Source of the DNA: Pseudomonadota bacterium | GTDB taxonomy: Bacteria; Pseudomonadota; Alphaproteobacteria; Acetobacterales; Acetobacteraceae | Direction of reading: 5' to 3' | NCBI GenBank assembly: GCA_021780935.1 | Contig: JAJXXT010000071.1 | Coordinates: forward strand, 94,975-158,974 | Length of the DNA: 64,000 nt | In this document: positions 27,810-36,158 of the stretch, piece by piece | Numbering within the stretch: position 1 is the first letter of the stretch | Layout of the letters: each line of letters starts with the position of its first letter | Translations under genes and position numbers: made by a program | Notes under the pieces: generated by a model | What the model was told of the DNA's origin: nothing | Database searches by the model: none | Seen by the model: only the letters and a program-made list of their open reading frames with translations

Positions 27810-29480
27810 CTACGCCTCCGGCCGCAGGCGGCTCGGCAGCAGCGTGCCCTCGGCCTCCAGCACCTTGTAGGCGGCCGCCGCGACGAGGTGCGTGTTGATG
27901 CGCTTGAAGTCGCGCACCAGGTCCACATGCAGCGCGCCGGCGGCGACCGGCGTATCGAGCGCATCGGCATGCCCGTCGCGCAGCTTCGCAAGCTCCGCCG
28001 CGGTCGATGCCGCCTCGAGGTCGCGAAACGCCTCCTTCTCGGCGGCCAGCTCACGCGCCGCGCGCGGGTCCTCGGTCATGAACACCGCCCCGGCGCGGCG
28101 CAGATTGGCGCAGAGCCGCTCGATCACCACCGCGATCTCGGCCTGCTCGGCGGCGGCCAGCACCACGCCGCGCTTCAGCCGCTTGCCCACCGCCGCCATG
28201 ATGTTCTGATCCACCACGTCGCCGGCATGTTCGAGATTGGTCGCGAAATGAAAAATCTGCGCGAGCCGGCGATGGTCGCCCTCGATCATCGCATCGGCGT
28301 CGAGCTTCGCGAGATAGGCGCGGATCGCGGTGTTGAGCTTGTCGAGCACGTCGTCGAGCGCGCGGGCCTCGGCGATGCGCCGCCGGTCGCCCGAGGCCAG
28401 CGCGTCACCGGCCGCACGCAGCATCGCCTCCAGCACATCGGCCATGCGCAGCGCCTCGCGCGAGGCACCGGCCAGTGCGACGCTCGGCGTCTCGCGCTCC
28501 GCGGCACCGAGATAGACCGGCAGCGCCGGGTCGCGGGCACTCACGCGCTCGGGCAGCAGCCGGCGCAGCAGCGCCGCATAGGGTGTGAGCAGTGGAAAGA
28601 ACAGCAGCGCCAGCACCAGGTTGAAGCCGGTGTGGAAATCCGCCACGGCCCGCCGCGCATCCGGCTCGATCGCTATCACCTGGTGGGTGAGCCAGGGCAG
28701 GGCGGGCAGCACCAGCACGGCGCCGACGAGGCGATTGAGCAGGTTGCCGAGCGGCAGCCGCCGCGCCGCGCCATCGGCGCCGGCCGAGCTTTCGAGCAGC
28801 GGGTTGATCGCGGTGCCGAGATTGGCGCCGACCACCATGGCAAACGCGGTCAGCGGCGGCACCACGCCCTTCGCCGCGAAGGACATGATCAGCAGCACCA
28901 CCGCGACCGATGAATGCGCGGCCCAGGTCACCACCCCCGCCACCAGGGCGGCCAGCGTCGGGTCGGAGGCGATCGTGCCCAGCAGCAGCTTCAGCCCCGG
29001 CGCGTTCTCATAGGGCGTCACCACCCCGAGCAACTGGTGCAGCGCCGTCAGCATCAGCCCGAGGCCGATCGCGACGCGGCCGAGATCGCGCGTGCGGCTC
29101 TGCTCGCCGCGGCGAAACATCAGCACGCCGATCAGGACGCCGAGCGAGGCGACGCCCGCGACATCGAACGACAGCAACTGTACGATCAGCGTGGTGCCGA
29201 GATTGGCGCCGAGCATGGTCGCCAGTGCCGGCACCAGCTCCACCAGCCCGGCGGCGGCGAAGGAGGAAACCATCAGCCCGGTCGCGGTCGAGCTCTGCAG
29301 GATCGCGGTGACGCCGAGGCCGGCGAGCAGCGCCGAGCCGCGCCGCCCCAGCGCCAGCCCGAGAAACCGGCGCAGCGCCGCCCCGAAGGCACGCTGAATG
29401 CCGGTCTGCACCATGTGCAGCCCCCACAGCAGCAGCGCCACCGCACCGGCGAGGTCGATCAGGGTCAGCGTCGTTTGCAT
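27810..29480 (-). CDS. Na+/phosphate cotransporter family protein with C-terminal PhoU-like domain
   Basis: Inner-membrane NptA/YjbB-type protein, 556 residues. The N-terminal half contains two inverted repeats with the QSS motif (GVTAILQSSTATGLMVSSFA and the second set TWAAHSSVAVVLLIMSFA), preceded by GALLLWGLHMVQTGIQRAFG-like helices. The C-terminal 200 residues are helical and PhoU-like, with repeated acidic patches. ATG 29480 is chosen because the longer frame upstream has no signal or membrane character. Likely role is phosphate efflux or uptake. Confidence 0.9.
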   Translation of the reverse strand: MQTTLTLIDLAGAVALLLWGLHMVQTGIQRAFGAALRRFLGLALGRRGSALLAGLGVTAILQSSTATGLMVSSFAAAGLVELVPALATMLGANLGTTLIVQLLSFDVAGVASLGVLIGVLMFRRGEQSRTRDLGRVAIGLGLMLTALHQLLGVVTPYENAPGLKLLLGTIASDPTLAALVAGVVTWAAHSSVAVVLLIMSFAAKGVVPPLTAFAMVVGANLGTAINPLLESSAGADGAARRLPLGNLLNRLVGAVLVLPALPWLTHQVIAIEPDARRAVADFHTGFNLVLALLFFPLLTPYAALLRRLLPERVSARDPALPVYLGAAERETPSVALAGASREALRMADVLEAMLRAAGDALASGDRRRIAEARALDDVLDKLNTAIRAYLAKLDADAMIEGDHRRLAQIFHFATNLEHAGDVVDQNIMAAVGKRLKRGVVLAAAEQAEIAVVIERLCANLRRAGAVFMTEDPRAARELAAEKEAFRDLEAASTAAELAKLRDGHADALDTPVAAGALHVDLVRDFKRINTHLVAAAAYKVLEAEGTLLPSRLRPEA

Positions 29481-29554
29481 GACAGTTTTGTGACAACACC
29501 GCCGCGCCGGGGCAAGCGGTTCCTGCGCTCGTGCCGAACCGAACCTCGCGGAGG

Positions 29555-30257
29555 TCAGCCGCCCGCGAAGCCCGGAATGCGCCGTATCGCCGCCTTGACC
29601 TGCTCCACGGTCACCAGCCGCGTGCACTCGAACTGCCGCTTGGTGTTGGCGTGCCGCGGGCACCACATGAAATCATGGTGGTCGAAGCGGTGGCGGATAT
29701 CGTTCCAGCAGCCGTTGCAGGCGTGGTAGTTGATCACGCGGTACGGCGTCGCGAACTCGTTGTCGGCCAGCGTGCCGACCGGAAACTGGATCAGCGCCTC
29801 GCGCTCGCGCGCGTCGAAATCATGCGTCATCACCGGCTTGCCGTCGCGCCAGGCCTCGATGCGGAAGCGCACGTAGAAGCGCTTGGCGCTGGAGACGGTC
29901 ACGCCGCCGGTGCCGGGGCTGCGTCTCGTAGAGGATGTTGCCGGTGTCGAGGTCGGAGAGCCGCACCTTCCAGTCGCCCTTCGGCACGGTGACACGGCAG
30001 CCCTGGTTGAAGTCGAAGCGCAACCCCTTGGGACCAGTCTGGGTCGGCGTCGCGGCCGGGGGCGGGAAGGCCAGCGCGCCGGACGGGGCGGATGCCGCAG
30101 CCGGCGCCGCATCGACCAACGACGCATCGACCACCGACACCTCGGTCACCGCGGTATCGGCCACGGATGCGTCAGGTTGGGGTTCGTCCGGCCCCACCGC
30201 CGCCGCTGGGCTGGGCGCGCGTCGATCGGTTTCGGGGGCTCGACGACGTGTCGTCAT
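29555..30257 (-). pseudogene. Decayed autotransporter strand-loop-strand O-heptosyltransferase
   Basis: The N-terminal part, in one frame from ATG 30257, reads FPPPAATPTQTGPKGLRFDF and VPKGDWKVRLSDLDTGNILYET, typical of BAHT/TibC heptosyltransferases. The frame breaks at a G4 run (29915-29918); removing one base joins it to VSSAKRFYVRFRIEAWRDGK and LIQFPVGTLAD. The text then jumps straight to the family's C-terminal part, NYHACNGCWNDIRHRFDHHD with FMWCPRHA and FECTRL, which keeps the four cysteines of the iron-finger. The catalytic middle, roughly 200 residues in intact relatives, is missing. So the gene has both a 1-nt frameshift and a large internal deletion and cannot be active. Confidence 0.82.
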
Positions 30258-30458
30258 GCGGCGGTTCCGTGGCTTGCTGTATGCGACAACGATAGGCGCG
30301 CGGATGCGTTCCGGGGAGCCCTGATTGCGGCGTCCGTTCGCATGACCGGTCGTTGGAACACGGGCGCACGGGCAGGTCTCCGTTTGTCGCCGAAGATTTA
30401 TTATGTCAATAACGCACGCGCCGCTGCGGGTGCCACCGCGATGCAGCCGGTGGCTATC

Positions 30459-30497
30459 GGCGCCAATATCCTACATTTCAGGATTCAGGTTGGCGCC
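30459..30497. repeat. Nested inverted repeat
   Basis: Outer arms GGCGCCAA (30459-30466) and TTGGCGCC (30490-30497) enclose inner arms ATCCT (30468-30472) and AGGAT (30480-30484). It could fold as a two-step hairpin or be a composite protein-binding site 145 bp before the DapA-family start. Confidence 0.5.
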
Positions 30498-30539
30498 AGA
30501 AATCACCCCGCACACTCACAGAAGCTGATTTCCTGCCCC

Positions 30540-30565
30540 TAAGTGGCAGAATTAAGTGGCAGAAT
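30540..30565. repeat. Perfect tandem duplication of a 13-mer
   Basis: TAAGTGGCAGAAT occurs twice back to back at 30540-30552 and 30553-30565, about 77 bp before the DapA-family ATG. Looks like a recent slippage duplication. Confidence 0.85.
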
Positions 30566-30641
30566 ATGGTACCGGAAAGCTTGACGTGCTCCCCGTGCGG
30601 TGCACCCAATGTCCCGTATAACAGGACAAAAGGAAGCCGCC

Positions 30642-31556
30642 ATGACCCACACGCTGACCGGCGTCATCCCGCCGTTGGTGACCCCTTTCACCGCCGATGG
30701 CGCGATCGACGAGGCCGCGTGCCGCGCCCAAGCTCGTTTCGTGCTGGCCAAGGGCGTGCACGGCGTCTGCGTCGGCGGCAGCACCGGCGAGGGCCACACA
30801 CTCACCCGTGAGGAGCTGCGCCGGGTGGTTTCGCTGGCCCAGGAGGAGGTTGGCGACCGCATCCCGGTCGTCGCCGGTATCATCGTCAACAGCACGCGCC
30901 AGGCCGTGCTCGCGGCGCAGGACATGCACGGGATCGGCGTCAAGGGCCTCTAGATCACCCCCGTGCACTACCTCTTCAAGCCCGACGACGAGGCAACGAT
31001 CGCGCATTTCCGGGCCATCACCGAGGCCACGGATATTCCCGTCATCATCTACAACGTGATCCCCTGGAACTATCTGCGCCCGGACCTGCTGGTGCGGCTG
31101 ATGACCGAGCTGCCAGGCATTCATGGCGTCAAGCAGAGCCAGGGCGACCTGAAACTGATGGCCGACCTGCTGCTCACGCTTCCCGCCGGCAAGGTGGTGC
31201 TGAGTGCCGTCGACGCGCTGCTCTATTCGTCCTTCGCCCTCGGCGCGCACGGCACCATCGCCGCCAACCCCGCGGCGCTGCCCGGCGTCTGCGTGGCGCT
31301 GTGGGACGCCGTGCAGCGCGGCGACCACCGGCTCGGCCAGGAAATCCACCGCGCCATGCTGCGGTTCTGGAACACCATCGCCGGCGACAACCTGCCGGCC
31401 TGCGTCAAGCACGCGCTCACCCTGCAAGGCGCGCCGGGCGGCCTGCCGCGGGCGCCGATGCCGGCCGCCACACGGGCGCAGCAGGCGGCCATCGCGCGCG
31501 AGCTCAAGGCCGTGCTCGCCTATGAGCGCGACGCCGCCGCCATGCGCGCCGCGTGA
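30642..31556 (+). pseudogene. DapA-family aldolase/lyase gene interrupted by an amber codon
   Basis: Dihydrodipicolinate-synthase-like TIM-barrel enzyme (Schiff-base aldolase/lyase). ATG 30642 has AAAAGGAA upstream and reads MTHTLTGVIPPLVTPFTADG, with GGSTGEGHTLTREE. A TAG at 30951-30953 follows GIGVKGL, and the same frame continues ITPVHYLFKPDDEATIAHF to 31556 with VIIYNVIPWNYL and the expected C-terminal half. Relatives have glutamine at this position, so one C-to-T change of CAG explains it. Total length would be 304 residues. An IclR gene lies downstream, typical of catabolic DapA-like genes. Truncated, or read through by a suppressor. Confidence 0.85.
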
Positions 31557-31560
31557 TGGC

Positions 31561-31603
31561 GGGGCCAGGCTCGCTCGCTTGACTCGGAAACGAGCCTGGC
31601 CCC
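31561..31603 (+). terminator. Strong hairpin between the DapA-family gene and iclR
   Basis: GGGGCCAGGCTCG (31561-31573) and CGAGCCTGGCCCC (31591-31603) form a perfect 13-bp stem with a 17-nt loop, four bases after the DapA-family stop. There is no U-tract, so it may be a Rho-dependent end, an mRNA-stability structure, or a regulatory dyad for the IclR gene 12 bp downstream. Confidence 0.55.
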
Positions 31604-31614
31604 CTCTCGCTGCC

Positions 31615-32424
31615 ATGGATGCCGCCGCCATGGATGCCGAGCAAGCACCGCCACCGCCCACAGACCCTGGGCGCAGGGGCCGGCCGCGCCGCAAACGTGC
31701 CGGCAATGATGCCCCGGCCGCCCCACGCGCATCGCGGGCCGAGGCGGCGCACCAGCTCAAGTCGCTGGCCAAGGTCGCCGACATCCTCGATTGTTTCTCG
31801 CTCACGGCGCGCGAACTCGCGGTCTCCGAGATCGCCCGCCGCACCGGGATGCCGAAAAGCACAGCGCACCGCATCATCGACAGCATGCGTGCCTGCGGCT
31901 TCCTCGAGCAGGACGCGACCCGCGAGCGCTACCGGCTCGGCATGAAGCTGTTCGAATACGGCAGCACGGTGCTATCGAGCATGGACCTCCAGCGCATCGC
32001 CGGCCCGTTCATCGCCGCCCTCACCCGCCGCAGCGGCGAGGGCGGGCATCTCTGCGTCTTCAACGGCACCCACATGGTGCTGGTGCGGCGGGTGATGCGC
32101 GACGCCGGCAGCCCCAACACCTTCACGGAGATGGAGGAATCAGCCTGCCACGCCACCGGCGTCGGCAAGGCGACCCTCGCCTTCCAGCCGGCGCCGGTGT
32201 TGCAGCGGATCATCGATGGCGGCCTGCCCGCCTTCACCCGCAACACCATCACCGACCCCGCACGGCTGGAGCAGGCGCTCGCGGCGATCCGCGCCCGCGG
32301 CTTCGCCATCGACGATGGCGAGCACGATGCCCAAGTACGCTGCGTCGCCGCCCCCATCCGCAACGCCAGCGGGCGCGTGTTCGCCGCGATCAGCCTCACC
32401 GGCCCGGCCCGGCCAGGCGCATGA
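31615..32424 (+). CDS. IclR-family transcriptional regulator with frameshifted C-terminus
   Basis: 269 residues as encoded. Residues about 45-105 are the IclR winged helix (KVADILDCFSLTARELAVSE, GMPKSTAHRIIDSMRACGFL) and the rest the GAF-like effector domain (SACHATGVGKATLAF, DDGEHDAQVRCVAAPIRNAS). The frame ends TGPARPGA at 32424, but three copies of CGGCC at 32400-32414 mark a slip: with two copies the product continues TGPARRMTLERLDALAPMVQ to the stop at 32507, the normal IclR ending, for 295 residues. The last helix is therefore lost. ATG 31615 is the first in frame; no clear ribosome site. It probably regulates the DapA-family gene. Confidence 0.85.
   Translation: MDAAAMDAEQAPPPPTDPGRRGRPRRKRAGNDAPAAPRASRAEAAHQLKSLAKVADILDCFSLTARELAVSEIARRTGMPKSTAHRIIDSMRACGFLEQDATRERYRLGMKLFEYGSTVLSSMDLQRIAGPFIAALTRRSGEGGHLCVFNGTHMVLVRRVMRDAGSPNTFTEMEESACHATGVGKATLAFQPAPVLQRIIDGGLPAFTRNTITDPARLEQALAAIRARGFAIDDGEHDAQVRCVAAPIRNASGRVFAAISLTGPARPGA
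32400..32414. repeat. Pentanucleotide tandem repeat (CGGCC)3 at the iclR frameshift
   Basis: Three perfect copies. Removing one restores the conserved IclR C-terminus, exactly as at the dabB tract, with a different pentanucleotide. Confidence 0.9.
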
Positions 32425-32532
32425 CGCTGGAGCGCCTCGATGCGCTCGCCCCGATGGTACAGGACCACGCGGCCTCGATTTCCGCCCAGCTCGGCTGGCA
32501 GGCCTGATTTCGGCCAGACCCGCCCGCGCCGC

Positions 32533-33018
32533 TCAGCGCCCGGCCAGCGCCTCGCGCAGCGCCGTCTCGCGCGTGCGGTCGAAGCTGGTGCGCAGCACCG
32601 TGCCGCCGAGCCCCGCGAGATCCTCGATGACCTTCTCTGGCGCCGTGCTGCCCACCAGCAGGAACAGCACCGCCGCCCCCTCCGGCACGCCCTCGGCAAT
32701 GCCGCGCATGAAGCCGTCATTGATGCCGACATCGGTCAGCGCCCCGACCAGCGCGCCGGAGGCCGCACCCAGCGCCGCACCGGCCAGCGGCATCATGAAC
32801 AGCACGCCGATCAGCAGCCCCCAGAACCCGCCGGAGGCAGCGCCGGTGCCGGTGGTGCTGATCATCTGGTGCAGCTTCACATGCCCGTTCTCGCCGCGCA
32901 CCGCCACCACGGCGTCGGCCAGCTCGATCATGTAGTTTTTCTGCATCCCCAGGATCTTGGTGCGGGCTGTCTCAGCCTCTTTCTCATTCCCGAAGACGAT
33001 CGCGATCAGGTTGCTCAT
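32533..33018 (-). CDS. DUF1269 membrane protein
   Basis: 161-residue protein of unknown function. The N-terminal 50 residues form a small alpha-beta domain (LIAIVFGNEKEAETARTKIL), and residues about 63-95 are a glycine/alanine-rich hydrophobic hairpin (FWGLLIGVLFMMPLAGAALG, ASGALVGALTDVGI). C-terminal EKVIEDLAGLGGTVLRTSFD resembles the first domain. ATG 33018 overlaps the metallo-hydrolase stop by four bases, making it the last gene of the holB-metG-tatD group. Confidence 0.85.
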   Translation of the reverse strand: MSNLIAIVFGNEKEAETARTKILGMQKNYMIELADAVVAVRGENGHVKLHQMISTTGTGAASGGFWGLLIGVLFMMPLAGAALGAASGALVGALTDVGINDGFMRGIAEGVPEGAAVLFLLVGSTAPEKVIEDLAGLGGTVLRTSFDRTRETALREALAGR

Positions 33019-33803
33019 GCCGGTATCTCCATTGTCATGCCATCATAACCCGGCTCAACACCGGGTGGCAGATTTTTGATCATCCAGGAAAAATCCATAT
33101 CTGTGCCGAGATGCGTCAGCACCGTCCGGCGCGGCCGCAGCCGCTCCACCCAGGCGAGAACCTGATCGAGATTCGCGTGAACCCAATGGGTTGCGCGCTG
33201 AAAGCACCCCACGACCCAGGTATCGACCCCGGCCAGCGCCGCCATCGCCGCCTCATCCAGCGTCAGCACATCCGTGGAGTAGCCGAACCCTCCGGCGCGC
33301 AGCCCCAGCGTACGGCAGACTTTGTGATCCTGCTCGAATAGCAGCACCGAAAACCCAGCGGGATCAATGCTCTGTCCCGGTTCCACAACCCGCGGCTCCA
33401 GCACCGGGCGAAAGAACCCGGGCGGCGTCCAGGGTCGGAACGCGTAGGGGAAGCGCGTTGTCAGCTCCGCCATGGTTTCCGCCATCGCAAAAGCTTCCAG
33501 CGGACGGTTCACAACTCGGTTGAGCACGCGCAGGTCGTCGAGCCCCATGACGTGGTCGGCATGCGCGTGGGTGTAGACCACCGCATCGACCCGCCCGATC
33601 CCCGCCGCGAGAAGCTGCGTGCGCAGTTCCGGCGCGGTGTCCACCAGCAGCGCACCGCCCGCCGCCTCGATGACGATGCTGGCGCGGCTGCGCCGGTTGC
33701 GTGGCTCCAGGGCGTCGCAAAAGCCCCAGTCGCCGTACCCGCCGGGCCCGCCCAGCATCGGCACGCCGGCCGAGGCGCCGCTGCCCAGAAGCGTCACCCG
33801 CAT
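33015..33803 (-). CDS. MBL-fold metallohydrolase, PhnP-like
   Basis: Metallo-beta-lactamase-fold phosphodiesterase of 262 residues. THAHADHVMGLDDLR is the HxHxDH metal motif, DHKV and THLGTDMD supply further ligands, and the N-terminal LLGSGASAGVPMLGG is the PhnP/YycJ-like opening. This gene regularly follows tatD in alphaproteobacteria; its substrate (cyclic nucleotide or phosphodiester) is not established. Its start shares one base with the tatD stop. Confidence 0.88.
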   Translation of the reverse strand: MRVTLLGSGASAGVPMLGGPGGYGDWGFCDALEPRNRRSRASIVIEAAGGALLVDTAPELRTQLLAAGIGRVDAVVYTHAHADHVMGLDDLRVLNRVVNRPLEAFAMAETMAELTTRFPYAFRPWTPPGFFRPVLEPRVVEPGQSIDPAGFSVLLFEQDHKVCRTLGLRAGGFGYSTDVLTLDEAAMAALAGVDTWVVGCFQRATHWVHANLDQVLAWVERLRPRRTVLTHLGTDMDFSWMIKNLPPGVEPGYDGMTMEIPA

Positions 33804-34588
33804 CAGCGCGCCCGCGTGAACAGGCGGCGGAAATTCGCCGTCGTGAGGTCGGCGAGCGCCGCCGGACTGATGCCGCGCACCTGCGCCAGCATCCCCGCGG
33901 TGTGCACGACATAGGCGGGCTCGCAGCGCTTGCCGCGCAACGGCACCGGGGCGAGATAGGGCGAATCGGTCTCCACTAGAATCCGCTCCGCCGGCACGTC
34001 GCGGGCGATCTCGCGCAGCACCTCGGAGCGCGGGAAGGTCAGGATGCCGGAAAAACTCACGTACCCGCCGAGCGCCAGCGCCGCCTCCGCGAGCCCCCGC
34101 CCGGAGGAAAAACAGTGCAGCAAAAACGCGAACGCACCGCCCCTATCCCATTCATCGCGAAGGATTTCCGCCACATCAGCGTCGGCATCGCGGGCATGAA
34201 TGACCAGCGGCAGCCCGGCCAGGCGCGCCGCACGGATATGGGCGCGAAACCCCGCCTGCTGCGCCGGCCGCGGCGACTTGTCGTAGAAATAGTCGAGTCC
34301 CGATTCGCCGATACCCACCACGCGCGGATGCTTCGCCTCGGTCGCGATCGACTCGGGACTCGGCCCGTCTCCCGACTCCGACCACGACTCGCCCGCGCTG
34401 TGCGGATGCACTCCAATTGTTGCCCAGACTCCGTGCTCTTCGGCGATTCGCTTCAACACCGCACTCGCCGCGAGCCGCGTGCCGATGGTCACCATCCCCC
34501 CGACTCCGGCCGCCCGCGCCCGCGCCACCGCGGCGCCGCGCTCGTCCTCCTCGAACATGTCGAGATGGCAGTGCGAATCGATCAGCAT
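33803..34588 (-). CDS. tatD: TatD-family deoxyribonuclease
   Basis: Metal-dependent 3'-5' exonuclease/hydrolase, 261 residues. MLIDSHCHLD is the amidohydrolase-like metal site, GESGLDYFYDKSPRPAQQ and VIHARDADAD carry further ligands, and VETDSPYLAPVPLRGKRCEP is the C-terminal signature. ATG 34588 overlaps the metG stop by one base. Not related to protein translocation despite the name. Confidence 0.93.
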   Translation of the reverse strand: MLIDSHCHLDMFEEDERGAAVARARAAGVGGMVTIGTRLAASAVLKRIAEEHGVWATIGVHPHSAGESWSESGDGPSPESIATEAKHPRVVGIGESGLDYFYDKSPRPAQQAGFRAHIRAARLAGLPLVIHARDADADVAEILRDEWDRGGAFAFLLHCFSSGRGLAEAALALGGYVSFSGILTFPRSEVLREIARDVPAERILVETDSPYLAPVPLRGKRCEPAYVVHTAGMLAQVRGISPAALADLTTANFRRLFTRAR

Positions 34589-36135
34589 CAGCCGCCTGCC
34601 CCGCCGGCTTCCTCCACAAATCGCGGAAACACCGCGCTCGGCGCCGGCAGCACCGCGGCATCCGGCACCGGGTTCACGAGGTCGGCGAGGTTGCGCTGGT
34701 CCGCCGCCACGCCGAGCTGGTCGAGCATCCGCGTCATGGAGCCCGGCATGAACGGCTGCAACACCGTCGCCACCACGCGCAGCACGTCGGCCAGCACCCG
34801 CAGCACCGCCGCCATGCGCGCCCGGTCGGTCTTGGCCAGCGTCCACGGCGCCTGGCGGTCGATATACGCGTTCGCCGCCCGCACCACCTGCCAGACCGCC
34901 TCCAGCGCCTCGCCCATCGCCTGCCGGTCGAGGGCGGCGCGCACCCGCGAGGATAGCGCCTCCGCCTGTGCCAGCAGCGCCGTGTCGTCCTCGGCGATCG
35001 GGCCGCGCGCCGGCAGCCGCCCCTCGCAGTGCCGCGCCACCAGGCTCAGGCTGCGCTGGGCGAGGTTGCCGAGCTCGTTCGCCAGTTCCCCGTTCAGCCG
35101 CGCCACCAGCGCGCGCGGCGAAAAATCCCCGTCCTGCCCGAACGGTATCTCGCGCATCAGGAAAAATCGCAGCGCATCGACCCCATAGCGCGCGCCCAGC
35201 GCGTTGGGGTCGATCGCGTTACCCATGGATTTGCCCATCTTCTGCCCGTCCACGGTCAGCCACCCGTTGGCGAAGACCCGCCTGGGCGGCTTCAGCCCCG
35301 CGGCCATCAGGAAGGCCGGCCAGTAGACGCAGTGGAACCGCGTGATCTCCTTGCCCACCAGATGCAGGTCGGCCGGCCAGAACCCGGCGCGCTCGGCGTG
35401 CTCGTCGGGAAACCCGGTCGCCGTCAGATAGTTGGTCAGCGCGTCAAACCAGACATACATCACGTGCGCCGCGTCACCCGGCACCGGGATGCCCCATTTG
35501 AAGCTGGTGCGGCTCACCGAGAGGTCGTGCATGCCGCCCTTGACGAAGCTGACCACCTCGTTGCGCGTCGAGACCGGCGCCAGGAAATCGGGGTTCGTCT
35601 CGTAGAACGCCAGCAGCCGGTCGGCCCAGGCGGAGAGGCGGAAGAAATAGCTCGGCTCGCGCACCCATTCGACCGCGACACCGGTGGGCGCCATCCGCCT
35701 CCCGTCGGCGAGCAGCGTGAGTTCGTCCTCGCCGTAGAACGCCTCGTCGCGCACCGCGTACCAGCCCTCGTAGTGCCCGAGATAGATATCCCCGGCCGCC
35801 GCAACCCGCCGCCACAGCTCCTGGCAGGAGCGGACGTGCCGCGCCTCGGTGGTGCGGATGAAATCGTCGTTGGAGAGGTTGAGTGCCTGCGTGAGCGCAC
35901 GGAACTGGCCGCTGATCCCATCGACATAGGTTAGCGCCGCCATCCCGGCCTCGGCCGCCGCCTTCTCCACCTTCTGCCCGTGCTCGTCGGTGCCGGTGAG
36001 GAAGAACACGTCATACCCGTCGAGCCGCTTGAACCGCGCCATCACGTCGGCCGCGACGCCGGTGTAGGCGTGGCCGATATGCGGCGCGCCGTTCACATAA
36101 TAGATCGGCGTGGTGACAAAGAATTGGGGCTTCAT
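34588..36135 (-). CDS. metG: Methionyl-tRNA synthetase
   Basis: Charges tRNA-Met; cytoplasmic, essential. 515 residues, the short form without a C-terminal tRNA-binding domain. Class I signatures: HIGH at residues 19-22 (GAPHIGHAYTG) and KMGKS near residue 300 (VDGQKMGKSMGNAIDP). TGTDEHGQKVEKAA is the conserved segment between. No zinc-knuckle cysteines are visible, as in the alphaproteobacterial type. ATG 36135 was chosen because MKPQFFVTTPIYYVNG is the usual beginning; the frame extends 42 codons further without similarity. Confidence 0.96.
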   Translation of the reverse strand: MKPQFFVTTPIYYVNGAPHIGHAYTGVAADVMARFKRLDGYDVFFLTGTDEHGQKVEKAAAEAGMAALTYVDGISGQFRALTQALNLSNDDFIRTTEARHVRSCQELWRRVAAAGDIYLGHYEGWYAVRDEAFYGEDELTLLADGRRMAPTGVAVEWVREPSYFFRLSAWADRLLAFYETNPDFLAPVSTRNEVVSFVKGGMHDLSVSRTSFKWGIPVPGDAAHVMYVWFDALTNYLTATGFPDEHAERAGFWPADLHLVGKEITRFHCVYWPAFLMAAGLKPPRRVFANGWLTVDGQKMGKSMGNAIDPNALGARYGVDALRFFLMREIPFGQDGDFSPRALVARLNGELANELGNLAQRSLSLVARHCEGRLPARGPIAEDDTALLAQAEALSSRVRAALDRQAMGEALEAVWQVVRAANAYIDRQAPWTLAKTDRARMAAVLRVLADVLRVVATVLQPFMPGSMTRMLDQLGVAADQRNLADLVNPVPDAAVLPAPSAVFPRFVEEAGGAGG

Positions 36136-36158
36136 GAACAATTCCGAACGAGAGTGGA

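Larger units (their letters stand above)
30258..30641. other. Intergenic region with nested inverted repeats and a 13-bp duplication
   Basis: No gene supported. It holds the nested inverted repeat at 30459-30497 and the tandem 13-mer at 30540-30565, and must contain the promoter of the DapA-family gene starting at 30642. The stretch around 30390-30560 is lower in GC than average. Confidence 0.5.

Noticed and set aside
32421..32507. Separate 28-codon gene after iclR
   Set aside because: Its product is the displaced IclR C-terminus, explained by the extra CGGCC unit, not an independent gene.
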